Shown: positions 52,646 through 62,736, counted from the first letter of the stretch. The stretch is 64,000 nt of DNA from Peribacillus simplex (GCF_900156045.1 NZ_FTMX01000004.1:434001-498000), one strand, 5' to 3'. The notes: generated by a model not told the origin, from the sequence alone. Made by a program: numbers and translations.

Positions 52646-52895
52646 ATGAATCCAGTTGTTTGTCTGGATGTGGCAGAAGGAGAGCCAAGTTCAGGCAAAT
52701 TTTAAATCAATTTAAACCGATGGGAAGAGCTTTTCAATTAAGTATATCAAAGCGGAAATAGATCGTTTTTTAGACTTTCTGATAGAAGTCGAAGAGGTGA
52801 CAGGGCAGATGTTTATGGACATTTTAGAATCTAGAGGAAATACCCATTCTCCCGTTATTCAATACCTGGCTGAACAAGGGTTTCTATATATCTAA
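52646..52895 (+). pseudogene. Decayed IS110-family transposase, N-terminal fragment
   Basis: MNPVVCLDVAEGE opens at 52646 and, after one frameshift and one internal stop, the fragment continues ESQVQANFKSI, KAEIDRFLDFLIEVEEVTG, DILESRGNTHSPVIQYLAEQ and ends GFLYI at 52895. The Asp of LDV and the Glu of ILES are the first acidic residues of the IS110 DEDD catalytic domain. The rest of the element is absent. Confidence 0.8.
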
Positions 52896-53148
52896 TAAAT
52901 CTGATATTTGAAAGGGTTTGTTCTATTGATCTTGTATCAACTTATGAATAACGGTTAATAAATTTTTCTTTATTTCAAACACCTTCAGTAAAAACGGCAA
53001 CATTGAAGGTATGTAACTTATAAAATAACCGAACCGGAACTTATTATTCACTTCGTTTTTTACCCTAATTACATGACTGCACCGAGTACAAAGGGTGGAG
53101 ACATGCTTCTAATGGTTTACTGAACTTTATGTAAAGGAGTTTATTTAG
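52896..53148. other. Gap without a supportable gene
   Basis: AT-rich sequence between the IS110 relic and the 43-codon gene. No ORF, tRNA or strong hairpin was recognised. Confidence 0.4.
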
Positions 53149-53280
53149 ATGACTCAATCTAAGCGACAAGAAGAACGCCAATGGAAAGATCGTAAACAAT
53201 CGCAAAATCCACATGGTAAGGTTAAATCATTTGACCAATTAGCTGAAGGCATGGGCAAAAATGAATCTGAAACTAAGTAA
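53149..53280 (+). CDS. Small highly charged protein, 43 residues
   Basis: ATG 53149 is preceded by AAAGGAG at 9-nt spacing and encodes a hydrophilic 43-residue peptide, with SKRQEERQWKDRKQ followed by NPHGKVKSFDQLAEGMG. Short Bacillus proteins with an NPHGKV-type core exist (possibly DUF6254), but I recall this only loosely. It has no signal peptide or cysteine. Function is unknown. Confidence 0.6.
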   Translation: MTQSKRQEERQWKDRKQSQNPHGKVKSFDQLAEGMGKNESETK

Positions 53281-53884
53281 AATTGTTTATGAATGAGAGG
53301 CTATCCGAGGAGAACCCTACATAATAGTGAGGTCATTCCCTTGGGAATCATTTCTTTTATAGATCAGAGGAGTGGCATACCTCAATAACTGCTTCCGCGT
53401 TTAGGTGAACATTTTACACTATAAAAGAAAAGGGAACATGACTCGGATTAATGATCTGCCATAAAATCATTAAGTAACACGATGGTAATATTGTCTATCA
53501 AAGTAAAGTGACCGAAGGAACCTTGGTGGAGATTACTTTGTCTTTGGCCTGTTAGTAATATTTTCATCTTAAACAATGATTGCTTATAAAAACTAATGGA
53601 CGCTTCCTTTAATGGGACGTCAATTTTTTTTATATTTACCCATATATTAAACCTTTAGTTAGCGTTATGAATGATAGAAGCGATTATTGAAAATACGCAT
53701 ATGGGTACCTGCAGAAATCAGCTAAGGCATTTTGGATCTCCATGCAATCTGGGAATAGGGCATTTTATGAGGAAATTTGCATATAATCGAAGGGAAAAAG
53801 AGTTATTTAGTCCTGTGTGATAGTTGAAATTGGAAAACCTTTCCGGTAACATATAAAAAGAATCATATAATAGGAGGTTGTCCA
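53281..53884. other. 600-bp gap before the ABC exporter
   Basis: A CATTCCC-TTG-GGGAAT hairpin with TTTCTTTT lies near 53323 and could terminate the small gene. The rest is AT-rich and has no gene that I can support. The exporter promoter should be in its last 100 bp. Confidence 0.4.
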
Positions 53885-54784
53885 TTGGCTTTACAAATTA
53901 AAGAAGTTACGAAAAAATTCGGGGAATTCACTGCTGTCAACAAGCTTGATTTAACTATCCCCGAAAAAGAAATGTTCGGCTTTTTAGGCGGGAACGGAGC
54001 GGGGAAAACGACTACGTTCCGAATGATACTCGGCCTGCTTGACCCGACTGAAGGGGAAGTGACCTGGGATGGTAAAAAAATCGATTATACCACCAGTTCA
54101 TTGATTGGCTATCTTCCTGAGGAACGCGGACTATATCCAAAACTGAAGGTGCGCGATCAAATTGTGTATTTGGCTAGATTAAGAGGGATGAACAAAAGGG
54201 ATGCTTTGAAAGAATTGGAGTATTGGCTGGACCGCTTTATGGTTCCCGAATATCTCGATAAGAGAGTTGAAGAGCTTTCAAAGGGAAATCAGCAAAAAAT
54301 CCAGCTAATCGCATCCATGATCCATAAACCTGAATTACTTATCCTTGACGAACCCTTCAGCGGCCTGGATCCCGTAAATGTGGAAATACTGAAGAAAGCC
54401 GTCATCGACTTAAGGGACAGCGGTACGACAATCGTTTTCTCTAGCCATCGCATGGAGCATGTTGAGGAGATGTGTGAGCATCTTTGCATCATGCATAAAG
54501 GTTCTCCTGTTGTGGCTGGAAAATTAAAAGAAATCAAGCGTTCTTTTGGTAAAAAGAATGTGTCAATTAAAGCTGATTTTGATTTATCCTTTTTGGATAA
54601 TTATTCAGGTGTAACAAAAGTAAAGAACACGATGGAAGGAAAAATTCTTCAAGTCACTGGTGAAGATGTGGCTGAGAACATGATTCGTGATCTTGTTCCA
54701 AGAGGTTTCGTCAGGAAGTTCGAATTGGAAGAACCATCGCTGACGGATATTTTCATTGAAAAAGTGGGTGCCGTCTATGAATAA
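53885..54784 (+). CDS. yhaQ: ABC transporter ATP-binding protein (YhaQ-like)
   Basis: The 299-residue nucleotide-binding protein has Walker A in GGNGAGKTTTFRM, a Q-loop in YLPEERGLY, signature LSKGNQQK, Walker B in LLILDEPFSGLDP and the switch His in FSSHRMEH. A C-terminal DUF4162-type extension is present. It powers the membrane subunit encoded next, with which it overlaps by 8 bp. The start is TTG with TAGGAGG upstream. It resembles B. subtilis YhaQ/NatA exporters, whose substrates are sodium or envelope-active compounds. Confidence 0.92.
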   Translation: MALQIKEVTKKFGEFTAVNKLDLTIPEKEMFGFLGGNGAGKTTTFRMILGLLDPTEGEVTWDGKKIDYTTSSLIGYLPEERGLYPKLKVRDQIVYLARLRGMNKRDALKELEYWLDRFMVPEYLDKRVEELSKGNQQKIQLIASMIHKPELLILDEPFSGLDPVNVEILKKAVIDLRDSGTTIVFSSHRMEHVEEMCEHLCIMHKGSPVVAGKLKEIKRSFGKKNVSIKADFDLSFLDNYSGVTKVKNTMEGKILQVTGEDVAENMIRDLVPRGFVRKFELEEPSLTDIFIEKVGAVYE

Positions 54785-56027
54785 CTTTTGGATTGTCCTT
54801 TCCCATACATATCTATCAAAATTAAAAACGAAATCCTTTATCATTTCTACAATCATTATGATGGCCCTGATTCTTGTCCTTACGAATATTTCGAATCTTA
54901 TTGATAAATTCGACAGTGATGATCAGGAAAAGGTTGCCGTCATCGATCAAACTGAAGGTAGCTTATTTGATTCTTACAAAAAAGCGGTAGCAGGTGTGAA
55001 CGATGACCTATCGATTATATCCGCCCAGGATGAAAAGGAAGCGGAGAAAATGGTCAACGCGGAAGATATCGTTGGGTATTTGTTAATCGAAAAGGATGAA
55101 ACCGTCGGCTTCAAGGGAACGTATAAAGCGAATCAAATTTCAGATTCTGCGGTAAGTAATGATTTGCTTTTAGCGCTTACCCAATTGAAGGGTCAAATAA
55201 CTGCGAAGGAATTGAAGTTGACAGAGCAGCAAATCGCACAATTGAATACGCCGCCAGCATTTGATACGATTGCGCTTCAGAAAAATGCAAAAACGGAAGA
55301 GGATCTCAATCAAGCACGCGGTCTCGTGTATGTGCTCCTATTCGTCATTTACTTCGGTGTATTGATGTATGCAACGATGATTGCAATGGAAGTGGCTACA
55401 GAAAAAACATCACGGGTCATGGAAATCCTGATTTCAAGTGTCCCGCCAGTAACACAGATGTTTGCCAAAATAATGGGTGTTGCTTTGCTTAGTCTTACGC
55501 AAATGATTTTATTTTTTGGGGTGGGCTATTTCTCGATTAAACAAAACTTGACAGGTATGGATGAAGGATTCTTTTCATTTTTCGGTTTCGGAAGCACCGA
55601 TATCTCAACTATCATTTATGCAATCATCTTCGCTTTGCTTGGTTATTTTCTTTACGCGACTCTTGCGGCATGCCTTGGGTCCGTTGTCAGCAAAATTGAA
55701 GATGTCCAGCAAATGATTTCACCGATGACCATGTTAGTCGTCATTGCATTCATGATTGCGATGTTTGGACTGGGGAATCCGTCAGCGAGTTATATTACGA
55801 TTACATCATTCATTCCATTTTTCACGCCTATGATCATGTTCTTGCGCGTAGGGATGCTTGAAGTTCCATTCTGGGAAATCGCCATCAGCATTGCTGTGTT
55901 GATCTTAACCATTGTTTTACTTGGAATTATCGGAGCAAAAATCTATCGTGGTGGAGTCTTGATGTACGGAAGCTCAAAATCACTGAAAAGCATCAAGAAT
56001 GCCTTGCAACTATCAAAGAAAAATTAA
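54777..56027 (+). CDS. yhaP: ABC exporter permease (YhaP/NatB-like)
   Basis: The 416-residue ABC-2-type permease has one N-terminal helix (about 20-38), a large extracytoplasmic domain (about 40-180), and five C-terminal helices from about residue 190. It opens MNNFWIVLSHTYLSKLKTKSF, as in B. subtilis YhaP. ATG 54777 overlaps the end of yhaQ, so the genes are translationally coupled; the in-frame start 21 bp earlier is less likely. It exports an unknown substrate with YhaQ. Confidence 0.9.
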   Translation: MNNFWIVLSHTYLSKLKTKSFIISTIIMMALILVLTNISNLIDKFDSDDQEKVAVIDQTEGSLFDSYKKAVAGVNDDLSIISAQDEKEAEKMVNAEDIVGYLLIEKDETVGFKGTYKANQISDSAVSNDLLLALTQLKGQITAKELKLTEQQIAQLNTPPAFDTIALQKNAKTEEDLNQARGLVYVLLFVIYFGVLMYATMIAMEVATEKTSRVMEILISSVPPVTQMFAKIMGVALLSLTQMILFFGVGYFSIKQNLTGMDEGFFSFFGFGSTDISTIIYAIIFALLGYFLYATLAACLGSVVSKIEDVQQMISPMTMLVVIAFMIAMFGLGNPSASYITITSFIPFFTPMIMFLRVGMLEVPFWEIAISIAVLILTIVLLGIIGAKIYRGGVLMYGSSKSLKSIKNALQLSKKN

Positions 56028-56034
56028 CATGCAG

Positions 56035-56074
56035 CCTGGATCCTTCATTTCCGATGGAGGTATTCAGGTTTTTT
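56035..56074 (+). terminator. Terminator of yhaQP
   Basis: CCTGGATCCTTCAT and GATGGAGGTATTCAGG pair with small bulges around TTCC, followed by TTTTTTA. Confidence 0.75.
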
Positions 56075-56180
56075 ACTAAGTTAATAATTTCAATTTATGA
56101 AAAAGGAATGAAAAGCAACATAGATATAAAGGAACATTAGTATATTCCAGTTAGGCAACCACGATTAGGAGTGAATTATT

Positions 56181-56486
56181 ATGAGCAATCTGGTAACGTT
56201 GACGATAGCTTCAGAAGCGTTTCTCTTGCTATCCTTCATCATTATTATTTTATCAAGCAGGAATCTGAAAATGAATGTTCTTCTCTGGGTCATCCTCCTC
56301 ATAATTGGAGGTGCACCGCTTCTATATTTAGCCATTGATCATGTGAAAAACGATTATATGGATGCAAATATCGGGTTGGGCCTCGCCTTTATGTTTACCT
56401 GGATATATAGCGCTGTAGCCTTTATCATTGCCATCATTCTTTTAGTGAAGAGGAAAAGGAATAATAATATTTCAAAAGAACAGTAA
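56181..56486 (+). CDS. Small three-helix membrane protein, unknown function
   Basis: The 101-residue hydrophobic protein has three predicted membrane helices (about 7-25, 31-50 and 68-92) and a short basic tail (KRKRNNNISKEQ). I do not recognise the family. AGGAGTGAA precedes the ATG and a strong terminator follows, so it is probably a real monocistronic gene. Confidence 0.65.
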   Translation: MSNLVTLTIASEAFLLLSFIIIILSSRNLKMNVLLWVILLIIGGAPLLYLAIDHVKNDYMDANIGLGLAFMFTWIYSAVAFIIAIILLVKRKRNNNISKEQ

Positions 56487-56528
56487 ACATTACATTTTGG
56501 AATCGTAAATTAAATGAAAATAAAAAGG

Positions 56529-56558
56529 CTGAGGATGCATGAGTATCCTCAGTTATTT
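56529..56558 (+). terminator. Terminator of the small membrane protein gene
   Basis: CTGAGGAT-GCATGAGT-ATCCTCAG followed by TTATTTTT. Confidence 0.85.
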
Positions 56559-56597
56559 TTAATGAGGTTCGGAATGCTCTCACTCAGAACCAGGAAT

Positions 56598-56725
56598 GTT
56601 GATTTTCTCTCCAGGCACTCGCTTCCGCGGGCGGTCCGGGAGCCTCCTCGACGCTTCGCGCCTGTGGGGTCTCCCTTGGACTCGCTTTTCTAAGAAGGAG
56701 TCTCGCACCTTCCGTTCCAATCAAC
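56598..56725. repeat. GC-rich Bacillus-type intergenic repeat, copy 2 (inverted)
   Basis: Its reverse complement carries GTGCGAGACTCCT and GAGACCCCACAGGCG in the same order as copy 1 at 13897, and it is bounded by GTTGATT and AATCAAC. The middle has diverged. It lies between two genes in otherwise AT-rich DNA. Confidence 0.78.
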
Positions 56726-57139
56726 TTATTCAGATAAAAACACTTTTGTCTAAAAAAGGGTGCCGAAGTAGCTCACCCCGAATCCTTTTTTAATTGTTTG
56801 TCCTTCATGTTTTTTACCTTTTTATACGGGGTGAAACCTCATTAGATTGAAAAAATTTTCGACACACCTGTCGAAAAACTGGCTAGCCGAGACACCACAG
56901 TCGCTTGCTTTGATGAGGCTTGGCAGAAAGTCGGCTTCTGAAATCAACTGAATATTGTTTTTCATCAGTGTTTATATGTTAACTGGTTGAATAAAACTTA
57001 CTATCCTTTTCTTAGGCAAATAGGTTCTTGGCGGTCTATGTCCTTGATAGTACAACTCATAAAATGTCCGTTTCTTAGCTTAAGAATAGAAAACATTATT
57101 AAACGAATAGTAATAAATAAGGAACATAAATTTTTTTCT
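56726..57139. other. Gap with hairpins and a coding-like scrap
   Basis: TTTTCGACA-CACC-TGTCGAAAA is a perfect hairpin at 56856-56877. Around it one frame stays open as ...KIFDTPVEKLASRDTTVAC..., which may be a gene remnant that I cannot assign. No intact gene is seen. Confidence 0.35.
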
Positions 57140-57168
57140 TTGCATAGGGTAGTAGGGTATGGTATATT
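57140..57168 (+). promoter_or_regulatory. csoR promoter
   Basis: TTGCAT, 17-bp spacer, TATATT. The spacer carries GGGTAGTAGGGTATGG, a candidate CsoR operator, so copper-responsive autoregulation is likely. Confidence 0.6.
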
Positions 57169-57190
57169 AATTTTCGAGGAGGGATGAGAA

Positions 57191-57538
57191 ATGGATGAAA
57201 TGTTGAATGGTAAAGATTCTGTGAATGAAGAAGAATGCTGTACGACCTCTTCCCACGGCCGAAAGAGTCATCACTCAGAAGCAGTAAAAAAGAATTTAAC
57301 GACCCGGTTGAATCGAATTGAAGGTCAAATTCGCGGTATAAAGGGTCTTATTGAAAAAGATACGTATTGTGATGATGTGATTACCCAAATAGCAGCTACA
57401 CAAAGCGCGATGAATAGTGTAGCCAAGATATTATTAGAAGGCCATCTAAGGAATTGTGTGGTCGAACGCCTGAATGAAGGGGATACAGAGGTTATAGATG
57501 AAGTGCTCGTAACGATACAAAAATTAATGAAAAAATAA
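57191..57538 (+). CDS. csoR: Copper-sensing transcriptional repressor CsoR
   Basis: The 115-residue helical repressor has the Cu(I) ligand set Cys60-His85-Cys89 with the same 25/4 spacing as known CsoR proteins, after an unusual hydrophilic N-terminal extension containing CC (residues 16-17) and histidines. Copper binding releases it from DNA. GAGGAGGGATG precedes the ATG. It is encoded 16 bp before copZ, and a CsoR-type palindrome lies in front of copA. Confidence 0.93.
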   Translation: MDEMLNGKDSVNEEECCTTSSHGRKSHHSEAVKKNLTTRLNRIEGQIRGIKGLIEKDTYCDDVITQIAATQSAMNSVAKILLEGHLRNCVVERLNEGDTEVIDEVLVTIQKLMKK

Positions 57539-57554
57539 AGGAGTAGAGGTTGAA

Positions 57555-57761
57555 ATGGAAAATGTAACATTGAGTGTAAGTGGAATGTCTTGTGGTCATT
57601 GTGTGAATGCAGTTGAAGGGAATGTAGGAAAACTTGCAGGCGTTGAAAGCGTAAAAGTGCATTTGGACGCAGGAAAAGTAGATGTAGCGTTTGATAAGGA
57701 AAAAGTATCACTTGAGAAAATAAAAGAAACAATCGATGATCAAGGCTACGATGTCGAATAA
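57555..57761 (+). CDS. copZ: Copper chaperone CopZ
   Basis: The 68-residue ferredoxin-fold HMA protein has the Cu(I) site MSCGHC and ends at the usual length. It carries copper in the cytosol and delivers it to the ATPase CopA and to CsoR. AAAGGAG precedes the ATG. A terminator follows the gene, so copA is at least partly transcribed separately. Confidence 0.95.
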   Translation: MENVTLSVSGMSCGHCVNAVEGNVGKLAGVESVKVHLDAGKVDVAFDKEKVSLEKIKETIDDQGYDVE

Positions 57762-57769
57762 GTCATGTG

Positions 57770-57792
57770 AGTGCTGTTAAGCACTTTTTTTT
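57770..57792 (+). terminator. Terminator between copZ and copA
   Basis: AGTGCT-GTTA-AGCACT followed by seven T. Confidence 0.8.
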
Positions 57793-57802
57793 ACAAAAAA
57801 AT

Positions 57803-57819
57803 ATACCCCATAGCGGTAT
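57803..57819 (+). promoter_or_regulatory. CsoR operator before copA
   Basis: ATACCCCATAGCGGTAT contains TACC-N7-GGTA, the core of CsoR-binding palindromes. It is 18 bp before the copA start, which implies direct CsoR control of copA separate from csoR-copZ. Confidence 0.65.
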
Positions 57820-57836
57820 AGGAAGGCGGGGATGAT

Positions 57837-60251
57837 GTGAGCGGCCAAACAAAAGAAACAACCTTGCAGATTACAGGTATGACTTGCGCTGCCTGTGCTA
57901 ACCGGATTGAAAAAGGGTTAAACCGAATGGAAGGCGTTGAGGAAGCCACCGTTAATTTGGCTCTTGAGAAATCTGTCATTAAATATGATACGGAAAAATT
58001 AAGCAACAAGGACTTTGAAAAGAAAATTCAAGACCTTGGCTATGATGTAGTAAAAGAGAAAAAGGAATTTACGATTACGGGCATGACCTGTGCTGCCTGT
58101 GCTAACCGAATTGAAAAAGGGTTAAATAAGCTGGATGGAGTAAGCATGGCCAATGTGAATCTTGCGCTCGAAAATGCGACAGTCGAATATGATCCTTCAG
58201 AGGCCTCCCCAGTTGACATCATTCAACGGGTGGAGAAGTTAGGGTATGGGGCGATCATCAAGGAAGAAAACCAGGAATCCGCGGATTTCCGTCAAAAAGA
58301 AATTCAAAAACAAAAGAATACATTCATTTTTTCGGTCATATTATCATTTCCATTGTTATGGGCGATGGTAAGCCATTTTAGTTTTACTTCGTTTATCTAT
58401 ATGCCTGATTTCCTCATGAATCCTTGGGTGCAAATGGCATTCGCCACCCCCGTGCAATTTCTGATTGGAAAGCAGTTTTATGTTGGGGCTTATAAAGCCT
58501 TGAAAAATAAAAGTGCCAACATGGATGTATTAGTCGCAATGGGAACATCCGCTGCCTATTTTTACAGTGTTTATCAGGCGATCATCTCGATGGGATCCCA
58601 TCACAATACGGTACAACTTTATTTCGAAACTAGTTCGATTCTTATCACCCTCATTCTCTTAGGGAAGCTTTTTGAAGCAAAAGCAAAAGGACGTTCCTCT
58701 GAGGCCATCAAAAAATTGATGGGGCTTCAGGCCAAAACGGCACTGGTGTTAAGGAACGGGGAAGAACATGAAATACCACTTGAGGAAGTCATCGTGGGAG
58801 ATACGATTTTGGTGAAGCCGGGTGAAAAGATCCCTGTCGATGGAGAGGTAGTTGAAGGGAACTCTGCCGTTGATGAATCCATGTTAACGGGTGAGAGCAT
58901 TCCGGTGGATAAAACAAACGGGGATACTGTGATCGGTTCAACATTAAATAAGAATGGTTTTCTCAAAATGAAAGCGACAAAGATCGGAAGGGATACAGCT
59001 CTTTCCCAAATCATAAAAGTGGTCGAAGATGCCCAAGGGTCCAAAGCTCCGATTCAACGTCTTGCTGACCAAATTTCCGGTGTCTTCGTTCCCATTGTTG
59101 TCGGAATCGCCCTGTTAACTTTTCTGGTTTGGATGATATGGGTTAACCCTGGAGAATTCACACCAGCTTTTGAAGCGATGATTGCAGTGCTAGTCATAGC
59201 CTGTCCATGTGCTTTAGGTCTGGCCACTCCCACATCCATCATGGCAGGATCTGGTCGGGCCGCTGAATTCGGTATTTTATTTAAAGGCGGGGAACACTTG
59301 GAAACCACACACCATATAGATACGGTCATTTTGGATAAAACGGGAACAGTGACAAATGGTACCCCCGTGTTGACCGATGTCCTCATCGAGAACGGTATGG
59401 AAGAAGAACAGTTTTTATCTATAATCGGCTCAGCTGAAAAACAATCTGAACACCCGCTTGCGCAATCAATCGTTCAAGGAATTCAAGCAAGACAGATATC
59501 AGTTGCTGCGATAGAGGAATTTGAAGCGATTCCTGGATACGGCGTGAGAGCTGTAGTGGATCAAAAAGTGTTATACGTCGGAACGCGTAAGTTGATGAAG
59601 CAAAATAACGTGGATATTACTAAGGCCTCGACAGCGATGGAAGCATTTGAAGAGCAAGGGAAAACAGCAATGCTCGCTAGCATTGATGGGGAATATGCAG
59701 GACTCATTGCCGTTGCCGATACGATAAAAGATACCTCGCTAACGGCGATTAAAAGGTTGAAAGCAATGGATATCCAGGTCATCATGATAACCGGGGATAA
59801 TCAAAGGACAGCAAATGCCATCGGCCATCAAGTGGGCATTGACCAAGTGATTGCAGAAGTCCTTCCTGAAGGGAAAGCGGAAGAAGTGAAAAAACTGCAG
59901 GCCGCAGGTAAAAGAGTGGCAATGGTCGGAGATGGGATAAATGATGCTCCAGCGCTGGCATTGGCCGATATAGGAATGGCTATAGGAACCGGGACGGACG
60001 TAGCCATGGAAGCCGCCGATATCACTTTGATCCGGGGGGATTTGAACAGTATTGCAGATGCAATCCTCATGAGCCGGAAAACGATGCGGAATATCAAACA
60101 AAACCTTTTCTGGGCTTTTGCCTATAACGTAATCGGGATACCAATTGCTGCAATCGGACTGCTTGCCCCCTGGTTGGCTGGTGCTGCCATGGCTTTCAGT
60201 TCTGTATCAGTCGTATTGAATGCACTTCGCCTTCAACGTGTAAAGCTCTAA
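57837..60251 (+). CDS. copA: Copper-exporting P1B-type ATPase CopA
   Basis: The 804-residue pump has two N-terminal HMA domains (each with [16 protein letters not shown], about residues 10-75 and 78-143), eight membrane helices, the TGE motif (MLTGESIPV), the ion-binding CPC in [15 protein letters not shown], the phosphorylation site DKTGT, the HP motif in SEHPLAQ, and [11 protein letters not shown]. It exports Cu(I). The GTG start at 57837 has GGAAGGCGGGG upstream. The length and domain order equal B. subtilis CopA. Confidence 0.96.
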   Translation: MSGQTKETTLQITGMTCAACANRIEKGLNRMEGVEEATVNLALEKSVIKYDTEKLSNKDFEKKIQDLGYDVVKEKKEFTITGMTCAACANRIEKGLNKLDGVSMANVNLALENATVEYDPSEASPVDIIQRVEKLGYGAIIKEENQESADFRQKEIQKQKNTFIFSVILSFPLLWAMVSHFSFTSFIYMPDFLMNPWVQMAFATPVQFLIGKQFYVGAYKALKNKSANMDVLVAMGTSAAYFYSVYQAIISMGSHHNTVQLYFETSSILITLILLGKLFEAKAKGRSSEAIKKLMGLQAKTALVLRNGEEHEIPLEEVIVGDTILVKPGEKIPVDGEVVEGNSAVDESMLTGESIPVDKTNGDTVIGSTLNKNGFLKMKATKIGRDTALSQIIKVVEDAQGSKAPIQRLADQISGVFVPIVVGIALLTFLVWMIWVNPGEFTPAFEAMIAVLVIACPCALGLATPTSIMAGSGRAAEFGILFKGGEHLETTHHIDTVILDKTGTVTNGTPVLTDVLIENGMEEEQFLSIIGSAEKQSEHPLAQSIVQGIQARQISVAAIEEFEAIPGYGVRAVVDQKVLYVGTRKLMKQNNVDITKASTAMEAFEEQGKTAMLASIDGEYAGLIAVADTIKDTSLTAIKRLKAMDIQVIMITGDNQRTANAIGHQVGIDQVIAEVLPEGKAEEVKKLQAAGKRVAMVGDGINDAPALALADIGMAIGTGTDVAMEAADITLIRGDLNSIADAILMSRKTMRNIKQNLFWAFAYNVIGIPIAAIGLLAPWLAGAAMAFSSVSVVLNALRLQRVKL

Positions 60252-60334
60252 AGATCATGTAACATATAATGAAGGCATTTGTACTGACTTAATATAACCA
60301 GCCACGAGCGTTTGGATTTTCATTCCAACAAATA

Positions 60335-60372
60335 AAAGCCGATGATTCCTTGGCAAGTGAATTATCGGCTTT
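60335..60372. terminator. Terminator shared by copA and the convergent DinB gene
   Basis: AAAGCCGATGATTC and GAATTATCGGCTTT pair with one mismatch around a 10-nt loop. Symmetric A and T ends suit both directions. Confidence 0.7.
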
Positions 60373-60451
60373 CATCTGGAATAGCCGTGCTTTTATATGT
60401 TTATAGCGACTCCTAAATGATGTTCCTTCATACTTTCGGTTGCCAAACCGC

Positions 60452-60955
60452 TTATTTTAAACAATAAAATACATAATCCGTTGGTGCGCCACGCTCGCCT
60501 TGCTGATGGAGCATCGCTGAAACATTACCGCGATGATAGGTCCCATGATTCACTACATGATGGATGAGGTCGGCAAGTATAAACTCACAAGCCCCCATTT
60601 TGGGATGTTCGGTCACAATGGTCCGTTCAAGATCAGGCTGAGAAGTAAAAAAATTATCATAATCCTTTGCAAGTTCATCATAGGAGGATTCAAGTTCAAG
60701 TATTGAGAACCCGTCCACTTCTTTCCGCCGCTGTTCAACTTTCTTAAAAGTATCTTGAACGGTGCTTCCTTTCATTATCTCCAACCAGGTAATATCTGTT
60801 GCGTAAAGGTGAACAAGGACTTCCTTGATGGATGGAAAGACACTTTTTATCGTGTCGCCATAGACTCCGTCCGGTAATTGTTTTAGGTTTTGGAACACTT
60901 GCTGATTAGCCCACACGTGGTAATCATACATTTTCCTTGCACGGTTCATTTCCAT
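60452..60955 (-). CDS. DinB family protein
   Basis: The 167-residue four-helix-bundle protein has the DinB/YfiT histidine set: one in LVHLYATDITWL and two in HHVVNHGTYHRGNVS, which together form a metal site. It starts YDYHVWANQQVFQNL, as many Bacillus DinB proteins do. Function is probably thiol- or damage-related, not settled. AAGGAG lies 7 nt before the ATG at 60955. It is convergent with copA and unrelated in sequence to the DinB protein at 33603 beyond the fold. Confidence 0.87.
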   Translation of the reverse strand: MEMNRARKMYDYHVWANQQVFQNLKQLPDGVYGDTIKSVFPSIKEVLVHLYATDITWLEIMKGSTVQDTFKKVEQRRKEVDGFSILELESSYDELAKDYDNFFTSQPDLERTIVTEHPKMGACEFILADLIHHVVNHGTYHRGNVSAMLHQQGERGAPTDYVFYCLK

Positions 60956-60961
60956 TTTTTC

Positions 60962-61738
60962 ACTCCTTCAATTGTTACATATCCTTTTCGACATAATTTA
61001 AAAAATACCTCTATAAAAAATAACGGTCATCCTTTAAAGAAAATTACTTTTTTGATAAGTGAATAAATTGGTTTTTTACCAAAAAGTCCTTGTTTATAGA
61101 AATTTTTCATATGGCAGCCTTTTTACTGGACCAGTCTATTAAGTTTAGTAAGACAAGCAATAAAATAAAGTTTAGTAGAGCCTAAATAAAAGAAGTAATG
61201 GGCTAGACACTTGACTATTTTGTTACCCATTTTGAGGCATTAGTTCAACAATATAAACATTATTTCGATTCGATAAAGTTTTTTAGAAGGTATCTGATAA
61301 TTTGTCCATGCCAATGCCTCGTTTTATACATACCATGATAGAAGATGCCATCCTACTACTGTCATTAAGTTGATTACCATCAATGTTGCGTTCACCACTG
61401 TTAGAATGTCTATCCACTTTAAGATAGTAGTAGAGCCAAAGTAAATGATTAAGGGTTTCCTCAAGTAGGGAATCCACAGACATGAAGTAAGGGTAAAAGG
61501 TGATATAAAATAAAAAAGAAAAAACGGTTGGATATGTAACCAATAGTCATTCAGGGATGGAAAGCATAAACTAGCGAATTAATTTGTTAGAAAAATAGAA
61601 CCGTCAGCCATCGATAACAAGCGGTTTTTATTCTTCAACTGTCGGGCTAATTTTTGGAATCTAAGAGTGTGCAAGTTCGCTTTATATGAAATTATTGTTA
61701 ATAATTATAATAACTCTTATCGAGAGAGGTGGATAAAA
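60962..61738. other. 780-bp AT-rich gap without a supportable gene
   Basis: A minus-strand frame of 86 codons (61283-61543) exists but lacks a ribosome site and any family pattern. A weak AACCG/CGGTT hairpin with T-run lies near 61605. The promoter of the patatin gene should be near 61680. Confidence 0.4.
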
Positions 61739-62659
61739 ATGAAAGCAGATGCCGTTTTTGAAGGTGGGGGGGTCAGGGGAATTGCTTTTATTGGAGCGAT
61801 TCAAGCAATGGAAGAGGAAAAAGTAGAATGGGAGAGACTTGCTGGGACATCAGCAGGAGCAGTAATCGCAGCTCTTTTGGCTAGTGGCTATAAAAGCCAT
61901 GAAATTAGAGAGCGGTATAGTGAAATCAACTACTCAAAGATTCGAGGCAGGACATTTCTGAATCGAATTCCCATTTTGGGCTTCTTTTTGGAACTTATGG
62001 TTCATCTTGGGATTTTCAAAAACGACTATTTGGAAAAATGGGTGGATTCTCTTCTTTCAGAAAAAGGGATTAAGACATTCGCGGATCTTCCAGATGGAAA
62101 GTTGAAGATAATTGCGTCGGATGTTTCGAATGGAAAGATGCTTATTTTGCCAGATGATTTGGTACGCTATGGTATGTCACCTGCTGATTTAAAAGTTTCA
62201 ACTGCCGTAATGATGAGTGCCTCTCTGCCATTTTTCTTCCGTCCGGTTATCTGGAAATCAAAAGACCGGAAAAAATCCTACATTTTAGATGGTGGTTTAC
62301 TTAGTAACTTCCCAATATGGATTTTCGATACAGATAATCCTCGCTTTCCAACATTCGGATTCCATTTTGTGAAAGATGAAGTTAACATAGATCCGGTTAT
62401 ACCAACGCCAATCCACCTTTTCAAAAATATATTTAAAACGATGCTTCAAGCCCATGATTTACGACATATGAACGAAGAAACGATTGAACGCACGATTCAA
62501 ATTCCTACTGGCGGCATCAACGCAACGGACTTTGAACTGAATGAGGAAGAAATCGACTTTCTCTATCAATCAGGCTATACTTCTGCAAAAGAATTTTTGT
62601 CTAAGTGGGATTTTGAACAATATAAGCTCAAACGGATGCAAAGAGTAAAAAATAAGTAG
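61739..62659 (+). CDS. Patatin-like phospholipase family protein
   Basis: The 306-residue protein has the patatin oxyanion loop GGGVRG, the nucleophile Ser in LAGTSAGAVIAAL (GxSxG) and the catalytic Asp in ILDGGLLSNFP, giving a Ser-Asp dyad. It should hydrolyse acyl esters of lipids. It has no signal peptide, so it is cytosolic. AGAGGTGG lies before ATG 61739; the open frame from 61667 has no ribosome site. Confidence 0.9.
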   Translation: MKADAVFEGGGVRGIAFIGAIQAMEEEKVEWERLAGTSAGAVIAALLASGYKSHEIRERYSEINYSKIRGRTFLNRIPILGFFLELMVHLGIFKNDYLEKWVDSLLSEKGIKTFADLPDGKLKIIASDVSNGKMLILPDDLVRYGMSPADLKVSTAVMMSASLPFFFRPVIWKSKDRKKSYILDGGLLSNFPIWIFDTDNPRFPTFGFHFVKDEVNIDPVIPTPIHLFKNIFKTMLQAHDLRHMNEETIERTIQIPTGGINATDFELNEEEIDFLYQSGYTSAKEFLSKWDFEQYKLKRMQRVKNK

Positions 62660-62705
62660 GAGAATCATTACGCTATCGTTTCAAAAGGGTGAAAGAGGGG
62701 GATGA

Positions 62706-62736
62706 GGAGCTGTTACAACGGCTCTTTTTCTTTTTG
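62706..62736 (+). terminator. Terminator of the patatin gene
   Basis: GAGCTGT and ACGGCTC pair around TACA with one mismatch, followed by TTTTTCTTTTT. The stretch 62737-62984 after it has no gene. Confidence 0.75.

Noticed and set aside
61283-61543. 86-codon minus-strand ORF
   Set aside because: No ribosome site, no family pattern, and it lies in an otherwise empty AT-rich gap.
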